A stretch of 64,000 nucleotides of DNA from NCBI RefSeq assembly GCF_003255815.1, contig NC_037682.1, forward strand, positions 49,811,131-49,875,130. Direction: 5' to 3'. Numbering within the stretch: the first letter of the stretch is position 1; every line of letters begins with the position of its first letter. Under the pieces are notes generated by a model. The model was not told where the DNA came from and did no database searches. It saw only the letters and a program-made list of their open reading frames with translations. A program made the translations under genes and the position numbers. Positions 1 through 12,569 of this stretch are shown in pieces. Origin of the DNA: Theropithecus gelada. Lineage: Eukaryota; Chordata; Mammalia; Primates; Cercopithecidae.

Positions 1-1265
1 TGTCTTAACTACTGTAGGGTTACCATAAGTCTAAAAATCAGCTACTCTAAGTCCCCCAATTTTGTTTTTCCTTTTAAAAGCTTTTTTAGGCTATTTTAGA
101 GCCTTTGAATTTCCATATGAATGCTAGAGTCTCCTTGTTAATTCCTTTAAAAAGGCTGCTCATACTTCAAATGAGATTACATTGAATCGAAAGATCAATA
201 TGAGGACTTAAACTTCTTAACAATATTGTATCTTTCAATCTATGAACATGGTATATATCTGTATTTATTCAGATTTTTATGATTTTATTGCCAAATATCT
301 GTCCAAAATAATTTGTGGTTTTTAGTGTAGAGGTCTTGTATGCCTTTTGTTGAATTTTTTACTATAAGTTTGATGTCTTGCCATGCTACAGTAAACCTTA
401 AAAATTATATTTCATTTTGTTTACTTCTTATACATAGAAATAAAATTGATTTTTGTATATGAACTTTGTATCCTGTAATTCTGCTAAATAGGTTTATTAG
501 TTCCAGTAGTTTTGTTTGTAGATTTCATGTTTTCTATGTATACAATTATTGCACATGCAAATAAAAACAAGTTTACTTTTTTATTTTTAAACTTTACACT
601 TTTAATTTTACTTCTTGCCTTATTACATCAGTTAGGCTTCCAGGATAAAATTAATTGAAGTAGTGAGAGCAGACATATATCATTGCTCTAATTCTGATAT
701 TAGGGCGAAAGTGGGCAATGCTTCACCATTAAGATGCTATTCATAGGTGTTTTACAGACTCATTTTATCATTGAAGAGGTTGTCTTCTGTTTCTAATTTG
801 CTGGGAATTTTTTCATGAATGTGTGTTGAATTTTGTCAAATGCTTTTTCTGTGTCTATTGAGACAACATATGGTTTTTCTTCTTTAGTTTGTTTTTGTGG
901 TGAATTATATTAATTTATTTTTGAATTTTACCTCTACTTTGAATTCGTAGGATAAATCCTACTTGATCATGGTGTAGTGTGCCTTTCACATATTGCTGGA
1001 TTGGATTTGTAGTATTTTATTTAAAATGTTCGTGTTTATGTTTATGAGGAACATTTTTTAAAATTTTCTTGTAATATCTTTGTTTGGTTTGGGTCTCTAT
1101 GTAATGCTGGCCTCATAAAAGAAGCTGATAATGTTCACTTCTCTGGAAGAATTTTTGCAAAATAGTTTTTCTGCATTCCTTAAATGTTTCATAGAATTCA
1201 CCAGTAAAAGCCTCTGGAGTTTATGTTTACTTTGTGAAAAGTTTTTTTGTTTTGCTTTGTTTTTT

Positions 1266-1316
<51 letters not shown>

Positions 1317-1737
1317 TGAAAGCAATTACTTTGATAGATATAGGGCAATTTATATTTTTCTATTTCATCTTGTGTCCATTTCTGTTTGTGTTATTTTGAA
1401 TTTACTGGCATAAAGTTTTTCAGAACCTTCCTTTATTATCCTTTAAGATCTCTAGGATTTGTAGGGATATCTCCCCATACATTGATGAAATTGATTGTGA
1501 TTTTTTTCACCTTTTCTTTAGTAGTCTTGTTAAGGAACGATCAATTATATCAAAGAACCAGAGTTTGTTGATTTTTCTGCTGTTTGAACGTTATCTATTT
1601 TATCAGTTTATTCTATTGTTTTACTTCTTTTCTTCTATTTATTTTGGGTTTAATTTGCTTTTCTTTATCTAGATACTCGAGGAGGAATCTTAGATCATTA
1701 TTTTTACAACTTTCTTTATTCTTAATAGAGACTTTAA
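1..1737 (-). mobile_element. Ancient L1 LINE fragment (ORF2 reverse transcriptase part, antisense)
   Basis: The plus strand reads as the reverse complement of mammalian L1 ORF2, running from the C-terminal part at the left edge back through the reverse transcriptase region. The phrases around 215-260, 780-870 and 1100-1200 are typical. It continues beyond the left edge of the window and is 5'-truncated at about 1737, where a second L1 begins. On the minus strand the expected FADD catalytic motif near 545-590 no longer reads correctly, and many stops break the frame. This is a dead fossil. Its pre-primate age is inferred from the high divergence. Confidence 0.93.
1268..1315. repeat. Poly(T) homopolymer, 48 bases, inside the L1
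   Basis: Forty-eight uninterrupted T residues lie inside antisense L1 ORF2, at a place where the L1 consensus has only a short T-rich stretch. There is no Alu body next to it, so it looks like expansion of a pre-existing short T run rather than a retroposon tail. Long homopolymers are length-unstable and error-prone to sequence. The poly-Phe and poly-Lys open frames here are artefacts of this tract. Confidence 0.98.
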
Positions 1738-4700
1738 GTTTTTTCTTTTAAAATTAACATATAGTAAAATTGAACCTGCTTTTGCTGTACATTTCTATGA
1801 GTTTTAATACATGCACAGATTTGTATAACCACCACACCACCAGACACTAAACAGCCGCATCACACACCCCCAAAATTCCTTCATGCTTCCTTTTTGTAGT
1901 CACCCTCCTATGACTTCCAACTCCTGACAACCACTGATCTGTACTCCATCACTATACTTTTGTATTTTAGAGACTATCATGTAAATGAAATAATGCAGTC
2001 TGTAACCTGCTAAAACTGACTTCTTTTACTCAACATAATAATTTTAAGATTTATCTCAGTTTTTTCGTGTATCAATAGTTCATTTCTTTATATTGCTGAG
2101 TGATGTACCACAATTTGCTTATCCAATCACCTCTTGAAGGATATTTGGATTGTTTTTAGATTTGGTGATTATAAATAGAGCTTCTATAAACACGAACATA
2201 TAGATTTGTGTGTAAATATAATTTTTTGCATGGTAAATAACTAGGAGTGGGACTCCTGGATCATAAGGTAAGTGCGTGTTTAACTTTATAAGAAACTGCC
2301 AAACCTTGCCACACCAAAATGGCTATGCCATTTTGGATTCCCACCAACAATATATGACAATTCCAGTTGCACTGAATCTTCACAAACACTTTGCATTGAC
2401 AGAATTTTTTATTTTAGCTATTCTATTAGGTTTACCAGTGGAAACTCATCATGATTTTTATTTTTCATTTTCCTGATAATGATATTAAATATTTTTCATG
2501 TCATTTGTAATCCTCTTTCATGAAGTGCCTGTGTAGGTTTTTTGTCCATTTTAGAATTAATGTTTTTTGTTTTGTTTATCATTTGTTTTTCACCTTTTGT
2601 TTTATTTATATTTTGTTTTTCATCTTTTGTTTTATTTTCTGTTAAGTTTCAAATATTCTTTATAAAATCGACTTACAATGCCTTTGTCATATATGTGATT
2701 TACAAATATTTTTTCCTAGTCTGTGGTTTTACAGTATCTTTAACAGAGAAAAAGTATTTAAATTGGTGAAATTCTATTAACAATCTTTATTTTATATAAT
2801 GAATGTTTGGGGTTATATCTAAAAATTCATCACCAAAACCAAAATCACACAGACTTTCCTTGACATTTTCTTCTAAAATTGTATAGTTTTATTTTTTTGC
2901 ATTTAGATCTGTGATCCAATTCTAGGTAATTTTTCTGTAAGATGTGAGGTTTAAGTGTAAGTTTATTTGCAAATGGACTTGAAGTTGTTTCAATGCAATT
3001 TGTTGAAAAACTATCTTTTTTCCATTCTACCTTTTGCAACTTTGTCAAAAATAAGTTACCCATATTTATGTGGATCTATCTCTAGACTCTCTATGCAACT
3101 TAATTATCTTTGTGTCAGTTCCTATACTACATTGTCTTCATTACTGTAGCTTCATAGTAAATCTTAAAAAGAGATAGTGTGATTTCTCTAACACTTTTCT
3201 GTTTCAAAATTGTTCTGGCAGTTTTAGGTCTTTTGCATCCTGTATATATTTTAGTCTTAGCTTGCTTATAGTTACAAAAAATCCTGTTGGAATTTTTATT
3301 GGAATTGCATTAAATCTATTTATCCATTTTGAGACAATTGACATCCTACTATATTGAGTTCTCCCAATTCACGACCTTGGTGTGCCTACCTACTTATTTA
3401 TGTTTTCTTCTATTTCTGTCATCAGTGTTCAGTAATTTTAAACACACAGATACTATATACATTGCTCGATTTATACCTAATTTTTCTTTTTTTGAGTTAT
3501 TGAAAATGTTATTATCCTTATGACTTTGATTTATAATTGTTCATTGCTTATTGCCAGTGTATAAAAATTTGATTGATTTTTTGTTTGCCTTGTATATTGT
3601 GGATTGTTAAAGTCTTATATTAGTTCTTGAGTTCCAGAAGATCTTTTTCTTTTACTTTCTTTCTTCCCTTTAGGGGGAGATATGCTTATGTATCTTCAAC
3701 ATAGATGATAATATCACCTGTGGATAAGGATAGCTTTATTTCTTCCTTTCCAAACTGTGTGCCTTTTATTTATTTTTATTGCCTTATTTCACTGGTTAAG
3801 TCTTCCAAAGTGATACTGAATAAGAGTGGTGACAGTATACATCCCTCCTCTGTTCTCGATCATTGAGGAAAAGTGTTTAGTCTTTCACTATTGAGCATGA
3901 TGGTAGCTGTAGGTTCTTTGTAAATGTCCTTTATATTGTTGAAGGAGTTTTCTTCTATTCCTAGTTAGTTGAGAGATTTTATCATAACTTGATGTTGAAT
4001 GTTGTCAAATGTATAGATCATATAGGTTTTTTATTTAGAATATTAATATGGTGAATTATGTTATTTGAGGTTTAGATATTGGGCCAGTGCTGAATTCCCA
4101 GGATAAGTCCTCATTGGTCATGTTTAATAATTTATTTGAATTCAGTTCGATAATGTTATGTTGAAAATTTTTGCATTTTTGTTCATGAGAGGTTTTTGAG
4201 TTTTGAGTTTCTTTTCTTGTAATGTCTTTGGTTTTGGTGTCAGGGTAATATGGGCCTCACAAAATGAGTTGTAAATCTACCCTCCTCTTCTGTTTTTGAG
4301 GAAAAAAGCATGTAGAATTGGTACTATTTTTTCTTTAAATATTTGCTAGATGTGTTATTGAAATCATACATGCCTGAAGATTTCTTTTTTCAAAGATATT
4401 AGTGTAAATTCATATTTTTTAATAGTTATAGGACTACTTAAGTGATCTATTTCATCTTGGGTGAGCTTTGGTAATTTATGGTTTTCAAGAAATTGTTCTA
4501 TTTTATCTAGGTTGTCAAATTTATATGGGTAGAGTAGTTGCTTTTAGAATACACTTATTAGCTTTTCAAAGTCTGTAGAGTCCGTTGTGATATCCTCTCT
4601 TTTACTTCTAATGTTGATAACTTGTAGTCTTTTAACGTTTTTTGTCAATGTTAGTAGAGGTGTATTAATTTTATTGCTCTTCCCAAAGAATAAGGTTTTT

Positions 4701-7230
4701 ATTTCAAATCCTCTGTTGTTTTTCTAGTGTGAATTTTATTTATTTATGTTCTTATCTTTTATTTTGTTCTTCTGCTTGTCTTGGGGATTTTTTTCTTCTT
4801 TTTTTGCTCTTTTAGTAGCTTCTTAAAGTGGAAGCTTAGATTATTGACTTAAGATCTTTCTTCTTTGCTAATATAAGCATCCAATGCTCTAGACAACCCT
4901 CTAAGCAATGCTTTAGCTGTATCTCACAAATTTTGATATGTTGTATTTTCATTTTCAACCAGTTCAAAATATTTTTCATTTGTTCATGAGACTGCCTTTT
5001 TGACCCATGGATTTCTTTTAGAAGTGTATTATTTAATTTCTGAGGGTTTAGAGACTCTCTTGTTATCTTTCCGTTATAAATTTCAAGTTTAATTCAATTT
5101 TGGTCAGAAAATATACTTTGTATGATTTTAGTGCTTTTACATTTGTGAAAGTTTGCTTTATGACACAGAATATGGTCTATCTTGGTAAAAGATCCTTGTG
5201 CACTTGTGCTGTGGGGTGTAATGTTCTCTAAATGTCAGTTAGATCAAGCTAGTCTATGGTGTTATTTAGCACTTACATACCCTTGCTGATTTTCCATCTA
5301 CTTGCTCTATCAATTATTGAAAGAAAAGTATTGATGTCTGTAACTACAATTGTGAATTTGTCTATAATTTCAGTTTAGTTCATTGTTGCTTCATATATTT
5401 TAAAGCTCTGTTGTCAGGTTTGTACACTTTGGGGATTATCATAACTTCTCAGTGAAATGACTCTTATATCATAGCATAATATCTTTCCATATCTCTTAAT
5501 ATTTTCTTTGCTTTGAAATCTATTTCTTCTGATACTGTTTAGCCATTCCAGCTTCCTTTTGACAAGTATTTATATGGTATGTCTTTTCCTATCTTTTTAC
5601 ATTTAACCTTTCTATATTACTATATATGAAGAGCTCTTTCATAAAAGTAGATTTTTGAAAAATCCATTCTGATGATCCCTGACTTTTAATTGGTGTGTTT
5701 AGAAAATTTGCATTTCATATAATTATTGATATGTTTGGATTTAGGCCTAACATATTATTATTTGTTTTCTATTTGTTCCTTCTGATTTATTTCCTCCTTT
5801 TCTCCTTCTTTTGAATAATTTGAAACATGCTCTCATTATTCCAATTTAACTCATTTCTTGTGTTTTTGACTATATAAGTTTGTCTATTTTTATTTAGTAG
5901 TTATTAAGGAATTTAAATATGCATACTTACCTTTCCATAGACTACTTTGAATGTTTTCTACTTCAAACGAAATGTAGAAACCTTGACACCATATAAGTTC
6001 CTTACCCTTTTCACTTATGTTGTACTTGTTCTGTATTATATCCACATGCATTGAAAGCCCCATCAGACAATTTTATGATCTTTGTTTTCAACCATCATAT
6101 ATTTTAAATAATTCAAGAGGAAGACAATTTACTTACCATTACTGTTGCTCTTCCTTTGTTTGGGATGTTCCAGGTTTGCTTCTGGTATCATTATCCTCTG
6201 TCCAAAGAACTATTTATATCAATTATTTTAGGGCAAGTCAAGTGGCAACAAATTCTCTCAGCTTTCGTTCATCTAAAGATGTCTTTATTCCTCCTTTATT
6301 CCTAATGGACATTCTCACTAGATGTAGAACTCTATGTTTACAGTTCCTTTCTCTCAGCAACTTGTAAGTGTTGTATTACTTCCTTCTGCTATGATACACA
6401 TGTCAGAACCTTTGTTTTTAATCTTACATGTCCCTAGGGATCTATTTATTTTAATTAATTCATTCTTTTTTAGCTCTGTTTTTCAAGTTGGGTAATTTTT
6501 CAAGCTCACTGACTTTTTTCTTTGTGCTATTGATGCCATCTAGTGAGTTTTTGAATTTTGTTTAGCACATTTTCAGTTCTGAAACTTCCAGTTCTTCTTT
6601 GTGACTTATATTTCTTTTCTGAGAATTTTTGTCTTTCTACTTGGTTCAAGAGTACTCACCCTTAATTCTTGGAATATTTTTGTAATGGCTGCTTTATAGA
6701 CTTTGATTATTTCAACATCCATGTTATCTCAGCAAGGGATTGTTTATCTATTCCCCTGTAACTTTAGATTTTCCTAGTTATTCATACATTGAACATTTTG
6801 GATTGTATCCTGCTCATTTTGAATATTATGTTATGAGAATCTAGGTCTTGAATAACACTATGGAGAAAGTGTTTATTTTAGGTTTATCAATCAGCTTGGT
6901 TGGGTTCAGGCCACAAGTTCCAAACAGGATTTTATGAGTTTTTGTGTTAATATGAGTTCTTTTTTTAAAGATCTTGCAATGATATTTGGATCTGTCCCGT
7001 GTGTGCAGCACTACCCAGTAACCTATCTGGATCTGGATGGTGGGCTATCCTATAGTTCAGTTCTTAAAGTCTTTGGTATTCTGTTTAAGGTCAGATGAAC
7101 TCCCTCAAGGAGAATTCTGATTGATGGAGTCCACTTCCAGGATGACTGTGGAGGATGCCTGTATGTTCTGCACTGGAAAATGGTAAACCATTTGTGAGTC
7201 TATAGTGGTATTGCCCAGGTGGCATGTGGG
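1738..7230 (-). mobile_element. Near full-length ancient L1 LINE (L1M type), inactive
   Basis: Read on the plus strand the order is 3' end first: a short T-rich tail at 1738-1750, 3' untranslated sequence, then antisense ORF2 (2250 to about 5600) with reverse-transcriptase and endonuclease sections recognisable at 3300-5500. Antisense ORF1-like sequence follows around 6200-6400, then 5' region to about 7230. Its length of about 5.5 kb is close to that of a complete L1, which is unusual for a copy this diverged. All frames are broken by stops and indels, and the catalytic motif near 3690-3720 is degenerate. The exact 5' edge is uncertain by about 100 bases. Confidence 0.9.
2581..2638. repeat. 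Two-copy tandem duplication (29-30 bp) inside the L1
   Basis: Two adjacent T-rich units, 2581-2609 and 2610-2638, are nearly the same: each contains a TTTGTTTTTCA core followed by CTTTTGTTTTATTT. The duplication is a local slippage event within the antisense L1 and creates a short repetitive Phe/Leu frame that is not a gene. Confidence 0.7.
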
Positions 7231-7289
7231 ACCTGGCTAATGTGGTACTGATTCCAAGTTTACTTTTTCTTAGCTGTCTAATTCAGACT

Positions 7290-7412
7290 CCCTCCTCAGC
7301 TTTTACACTTTGAAAATGCAGATATTATTTATCTAATAGGCATGTGGAACATATTAAATGGGATACATGATGTAAAGTGCCTAGTCTAGTGTGTGACACA
7401 TTGGAAGATCTC
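7290..7412 (+). mobile_element. MIR SINE, 3' fragment
   Basis: The pattern matches the MIR 3' half: a run like TTAAATGGGATACATGATGTAAAGTGCCTAG followed by a GTGTGTGACACAT tail, recognisable at about 7345-7405. Typical mammalian-wide SINE remnant; the 5' half is not recognisable. Confidence 0.6.
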
Positions 7413-9477
7413 AGTTACCGTTGAGAATTCATCTGACCTAGTGAAGAAGAGCTGGTATGTCAGTAGGCAGAAGTTAAGAACTAGTTCTGAATTGCTCCAA
7501 TGCATTTCCTCTGCTTTTCTGTGGATATTGTTAGAATGGTAAAAGAGTCCTAGTCTTTCTATTCCCACTCCTTGCATCAGTCTGAATCACAACCACTGCA
7601 CAGCTGCTGCTTCATAGAGTTGCAGTGGGAGCCACACTGTGCAAAAGGCATGCCAGGCAGCTTTTGAACTCTTTGGGTAACCACGGGCTGGAGCCCTAAC
7701 ACACAGCTCTGGGGAGTCCTTCAAGGCATCTTTCCATTTGAGATAAAGATGATGAACTCAGCCCTGTAAGTAAAGTCTTAATGGGAATCATGAGGGTCAC
7801 AACACCAAAAAGTATTATCAATGACCCCAAGGTATTTTATGGCTGAATAAGAGCCAAAGGGATAGGATGAGGAGGAGAAACAGGTGTATGCGTGGTCCCT
7901 GTCTTGACTAATAAGTTAACTGGACTATAGAAAAGTAACTTGATGAAGACTGAGCACTATTCCTCTAGTTTCTGAATAATGATATACACTTAGAGATTAT
8001 TAGAAACTGAATGGTCAGAAACATCCTTATTCTGGGCTTAAGTCAGACACTATTAACCAAACATGGCACTCTTCCCTTTTGAGCCTATTCATAGCCTCAG
8101 AACACTCCTCAACAGAACCATCAGAGATGAAGCTGAGAAGAAAGTTGTCATCCTGGGTCCAGACCAATACTTTAGCAAGAGAGAGGCAAAATTGGGATGA
8201 GAATCTAAATCTTGTAATCCCTAGTTATTTGCTCTTTTACTTTCAACACATTGTCTTTCTGTTTCTAAAACTCATAAATAATGGTGCTAATCCTACATGT
8301 TGGTAGGCACTTTACAGCTTCCAAAGGAATTGAGAACAGTTTCCATCTATTTTTTTATCAGAGATGTGCAGGGAAGACAAGGAAGCTCTAATCCAAATGA
8401 TGAAAACACTTACGATTACTTTTGGTCTCAGGAAGACTTTCGGAATCATTGAAGAAGATACAAACCCTCTTCAATGAGAGATACGTTTCATGTGCTTATA
8501 TAACTTTCACCATCCATACTGGACTTAATTTTTTATGCGTCAGTGTATACTTAGAAATGTAAGTGCATGTGTGTGCCCATGAGCGTGCATGGCTTTGTAT
8601 GTATGTCAGATCTGTGATTCTTGCTCAGTGTGACATGTGCAGGTATCACGTCAACATGCATATTTTACATGGCGATCTATGTGAATACCACCAGCAGCAT
8701 ATGAGAGCACATATGCTGGTGTCTACACACATATGCATGTGAGAATATGTGGATTTGACCCACAGTGCTTGTCTCCGAAGCTATGGGTATAGGAAGTGTT
8801 GTGGCAGATGCCACCACGTTGCTTCTTGGCTGATTCCCCAGCCCTCATTAACACCCACAATTGCTGTACATTCTTCCTATCACTAGGCTGTCCCAGTATC
8901 TGGACGCCTGCCAATTAGAAGCTGAAACTCCTGACAGTATCCTGGGGATCCACATATCTGTCCCTGTCAGCCACTTAGAGAGCCAGGAATCCTTCCAGGG
9001 TCAGCAGGAGGGAATTCACAGAGTTTAGTCACTCCACATCTTAAGTGCCTCTTCAGCTGGGCCCTTTATTTGGCATCTTAAGCATCAGACTCCTGTGCCT
9101 ATCTCAGCCCTACAGTGAGCCTGTACTAAGGAGGGGCTGAGCCATGGATGGCAGGCCAGCATTTGCCAGACTTGTCCTGGAGCCTGGGCCTCATTGCAGA
9201 CAGAGATGTGACCCTGGTGATAGGCATGCCTTGCATGGGAGCAGCTAAGGAGGAATTTCTTCATCCAAAGGGCCTTTCCTCCCATTACTATTTCCAGTGC
9301 CTAATACATAGTTCTCAGTATATATGTCATAAATTACTGAGTGACTTACTGAAAATATATAGATAACATAAGCTGAGATAAAAGATGTGGCAACATTTAG
9401 GAACAGGGGCTGTTCTCTCTCTGATGTGCATGTTCTACTTGAGGCTGATAGAGTTGGATTTAAATGTGACCTGCTGT
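7413..9477. other. Intergenic stretch, no gene recognised
   Basis: About 2 kb with no recognisable exon or RNA gene. Only short open frames (75 codons or fewer) are present and they show no family features. Bases 8555-8720 are mildly TG/ATG-rich low-complexity sequence. A weak resemblance to an old SINE/L2 3' end around 8290-8360 is too degraded to call. Confidence 0.5.
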
Positions 9478-9480
9478 TTC

Positions 9481-9575
9481 ATTCAGTTTAGCCTTGATTA
9501 AGCACCTTCTATGTGTCAAACACTGTGCCAGATACTCAAGAAGGGGTCCTTCCCCCTCAAAGAATGTCACAGTGT
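9481..9575 (-). mobile_element. L2 LINE 3' end, short fragment
   Basis: Antisense L2 3' terminus: GATTAAGCACCTTCTATGTG is followed by a CACTGTGCCAGATACT block, as in the L2 consensus. It runs directly into the MLT1 LTR to its right. Confidence 0.6.
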
Positions 9576-9589
9576 TTGGGGTTGGAGTG

Positions 9590-9957
9590 ATGCCTAGTGA
9601 AGCACCCCAGAGTGAGTGGCTTACACGACAGAAATGTATTTTCTCATAGTTCTTGAGGCTGGAAAGTTGAGATTAAGGTGACAGCAGGATTGGTTTATAC
9701 TGAGGGCCCTGAGGAAAGTGTCCGCTCCAGGCCTCTCTCCTTGATTTGAAGATGGGTCTTCCCCCTGTGACTCAACAGCATCCTCTGTCCCTGTCTGTGT
9801 TTAAATTTCCTCTTCTTATAAAAACGTCTGTCAGATTGGATTAGGACTGAGCCTAATAACCTCATTTTAACTTAATTATCTCTTAAAGACAATGTCTCCA
9901 AGTCTGGAGACTTCAACATAGGAATTTGGGAGGGGACACAATTCAGCCCATAATATA
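9590..9957 (-). mobile_element. MLT1-type MaLR LTR, antisense
   Basis: The antisense MLT1 pattern is clear: a GTGGCTTACACGACAGAAATG block at the left, TTCTTATAAAAACGTCTGTC in the middle, a loosely conserved CTCATTTTAACTTAATTA segment, and the closing GGGGACACAATTCAGCCCAT end at the right. It is a solitary LTR of the non-autonomous ERVL-MaLR group, without internal viral sequence beside it. Divergence is moderate and no coding capacity is expected. Confidence 0.85.
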
Positions 9958-12375
9958 GCCCAGGTCTATATTATGAAAGATACCTTTCATGTGCTCATGT
10001 CTTTACTAAACATCACTTTCTCCATGAAGACTTTTGAGCTTTCTTGGATGGAATTTGATATACTCTCCTTGGAGCTACTGCTTGGACAACTGCTTTTCTG
10101 AATTTGTAGTAGTAGTTATGTGTTTAGACAAGTATCTTCCTTATTAGTCCAAGAACTTCCAAGGAGGCTGCAGGAGCTCAATACTCTAATACCTGGGGTA
10201 AACTTGGCATCTAGGAGTAAAGGAGAGCTCTGTTGTATGGGTGCATAGATAGATGGATGGAACTGATAAAAGTTGAAAAAGGAAAGACAGTACCCAGGGA
10301 ACACATCTGGAGGATTTCATGGCACCAGTGATGAGAATAAGGGGGCAACAGAGAGGACAGTTTGGCACACCTTCTCAGAGAGATCCCCTGCACCAGAATT
10401 GATCCGCAAAGTTAATCCTGATGTGCAAAGCAGTCAGTAAGAAAAAAGTGTCCCCAAACCAGAGGTAACTCCTCCAATTAAGGGTGCATTGTTCTGGACT
10501 TCTCTAGCTTCAACAGGAGGATTGGTCTGATCGGCCCATGACTGCTGAGATCACCTGGCAGAACATCTCTCATCCTGTCCCAGGCGTAGCCCTCCTGTTG
10601 CCACGTTCCTTTCCTGGAACCAGTATGGGGGCAGTCCAACAAGGGTTTTTACATTTTAAAAACCAGAAGAGAGGTTGAAAATAGTCACTGATGCTCCTCC
10701 CCTTGGAATGAAGCCCTAAGTGTGTGAAGATTGTTACTGAGTGGTAGCCGCCTTTCCACACCCCACGTCCAGAATACTTCTCTGGTACAGCCAGGCTACC
10801 CAGTGGACCCAGTGGCTCTACTCCCCTACATTTCTGGGGTTGCTGTCTTCACTTTGCCTCCTCCTCGGAAGGTCTCAGGATCTAGGACAGGAGAAGTCCT
10901 GTCTGCACCCCACCACATCATGGGGCTAGTTTCCTTAGACTCTTGCCAGCCTTATCACACAAGACCTGGACTTCTTTCATGCCTGTTGCCTTCCTTCTGG
11001 CTGAAATTCCCAGAAACACCAGGCTTGGTACCCAATGCCATTCAATGCTCTCTACTCTACCCTTCTGAAGCTGCACCCTCATCCCTCATCCTGGTGGCTT
11101 CCTGCTGGGATGCCTGGCCCCAAATAGAATTGGAGCTGCTTCTTTCCGGTTAGGACACCTCCTGTGATTGCTTACTCCCTGAAAAGGTCCTGCTCCAGTT
11201 CTTCCTGAACACCTTCCCCTTGACCTGGGGCTCTCTGGGCCTGCTGAAGCCTGGGTTCAGGGGAAGGAGTGGATTGACAGTCGTGGAGTGTGACTTCAGG
11301 TGGCCCTGAAGTGTAGTGGCACCAGGAGCACCCTGGCACTGCTCTCAGTCCTGCCTAGGGACCTCCCTAGCAAATAGAACTCTGGGTCAGACAAAAGTCA
11401 TTAGAAATCATGATGACATCCATACCTTGCCATGTCCCTGGCATAAAGGGCCTGGCTAAATACCTTTGCAAAGCTTGTATTGTGCTGTATCCTGCGCCGC
11501 CTTCCCAAACATCCCTGCACTATCAAATCTTTCTAGGGCCCTTTGTTGTGAAACCAAATATAGCACTACATTGTCTGGCCTTCCACCCATTCTGGCTGGA
11601 TAAAGAGGCCCAGTCCCCAGACTGGGGGCACATGGCTTCAGGCGGCCTCTCAATGCTATCTCACCGCCACAGCCCACGCCAGGAGCCTGCGGCTCCCCCA
11701 CCCACCCTCTCTGCTCCCGGGCCGGCGGCTGCTTCATTGATATGGTGTGTATTCTTTTCCATAGGTTCCCACGAGCATGTCACTAACCATTTCCTGGGCC
11801 TTATCACTGGGAGGAAAAAAAGGAGCGCCTTTGAAAAGTGGGAACAAAACATCAAGCCCCATTGTTGTGTGACTTCCCTGGCCACAATCTGGGCTCTCCA
11901 TCGCTCGACACGCAGAGACTACAAACACAGCCTAATACAGATACTCCAATCGGCAATTTGAAGAGGACATTTATTGTTCTGTATCTGCAATCTCTGCTCT
12001 GCTTGTTTGTGTCTTTTAAATCATCCTTTTCATTTCTCTCTGTTGACTCAGAGCAAGTCAAAAGCCTCTAACGGCCGTAGTCACTGGGAAAGGCAACTGA
12101 GTCAATTTGCAAACTTTGATGTGCCTTCTTGTTCCTTGGGAACTCACAGTGGATACAGCCTTGTTCACCAAGTTCACTTTGTCCTTTTTCACCCCTCTTC
12201 TCTTCCTCACATTTTTTTTTTAACTTTTTCTCTTTCTTCCATTCTGTCTCAGTCTTTCCCTCTCTGATCCATTTGTTAACTCTCACTCCTTACCTAAATG
12301 ATCAAGTAGCAGAGGGCACTTCTGGTTAATCTCTCAGAATGAATGAAAGGGGAGAGAGGACTTTATTCATATTGC
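9958..12375. other. Repeat-poor unique block with two isolated open frames
   Basis: I recognise no interspersed repeat in about 2.4 kb, which is rare in this window. It contains a 140-codon frame (10731-11153, plus) and the longest open frame of the window outside simple repeats, 183 codons (11410-11961, plus). Neither shows a domain, signal peptide or plausible splice context; overlapping minus-strand frames are also open because this part is GC-rich, so coding is unlikely. The segment 11740-12130 is the most regulatory-looking part and is listed separately. Confidence 0.6.
11740..12130. promoter_or_regulatory. Candidate conserved non-coding element (AP-1, SOX, TCF-like motifs)
   Basis: A unique segment with two perfect AP-1 sites, TGACTCA at 12044-12050 and TGAGTCA at 12098-12104, 54 bases apart. 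It also has a SOX-like CCATTGTTGTG near 11860 and a TCF/LEF-like CTTTGATGTG at 12114-12123. There is no repeat and no coding signal. Enhancer function is inference from motif density and lack of repeats only. Confidence 0.35.
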
Positions 12376-12516
12376 CCTAAGGAGCCTACACTGAGGGAGG
12401 TTTCCCAGGGGCAGCACCTGAAGGAGCAAAACTTTCCCAAGCCAGTATCATTGCCTCTCTTGGGCTGGGCCTGTCAGTGAATTTCTATATCCTTCCAGCA
12501 TAGTGATCTTTTCAAA
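12376..12516. repeat. Unassigned direct repeat, copy A (141 bp)
   Basis: This segment has a close second copy 3.3 kb downstream at 15698-15839 in the same orientation. By eye the two agree at roughly 88 percent, with the right-hand 110 bases almost identical (shared blocks such as CCAAGCCAGTATCATTG and CCTTCCAGCATAGTGAT). Similarity starts at CCTAAGGAGCC and stops after TCAAA; flanks do not match. I do not recognise the unit as Alu, MIR, L1, L2, MaLR or MER sequence. Confidence 0.85.
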
Positions 12517-12569
12517 CATAAGATGCACATGATTCTAGACTATTTTATATGAGAAACTTCAGACGTGAA

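Noticed and set aside
1097..1348. Lys-rich and Phe-rich open frames on both strands
   Set aside because: They are translations of the T48 homopolymer and of antisense L1 sequence, not genes.
6017..6367. 116-codon plus-strand frame
   Set aside because: It lies within antisense L1 sequence.
8476..9995. Short similarity between about 8478-8500 and 9974-9996 (GATAC-TTTCATGTGCT)
   Set aside because: Only about 20 bases match and the flanks differ, which can be chance in 64 kb.
11745..11775. Splice-acceptor-like sequence (TTCTTTTCCATAG)
   Set aside because: No matching donor, no coding frame with support and no neighbouring exon; single sites like this are frequent by chance.
11410..11961. 183-codon plus-strand frame as a possible gene
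   Set aside because: Three minus-strand frames are open across the same bases, there is no domain, no convincing start context and no polyadenylation or splice arrangement. Kept only as part of a finding for conservation testing.
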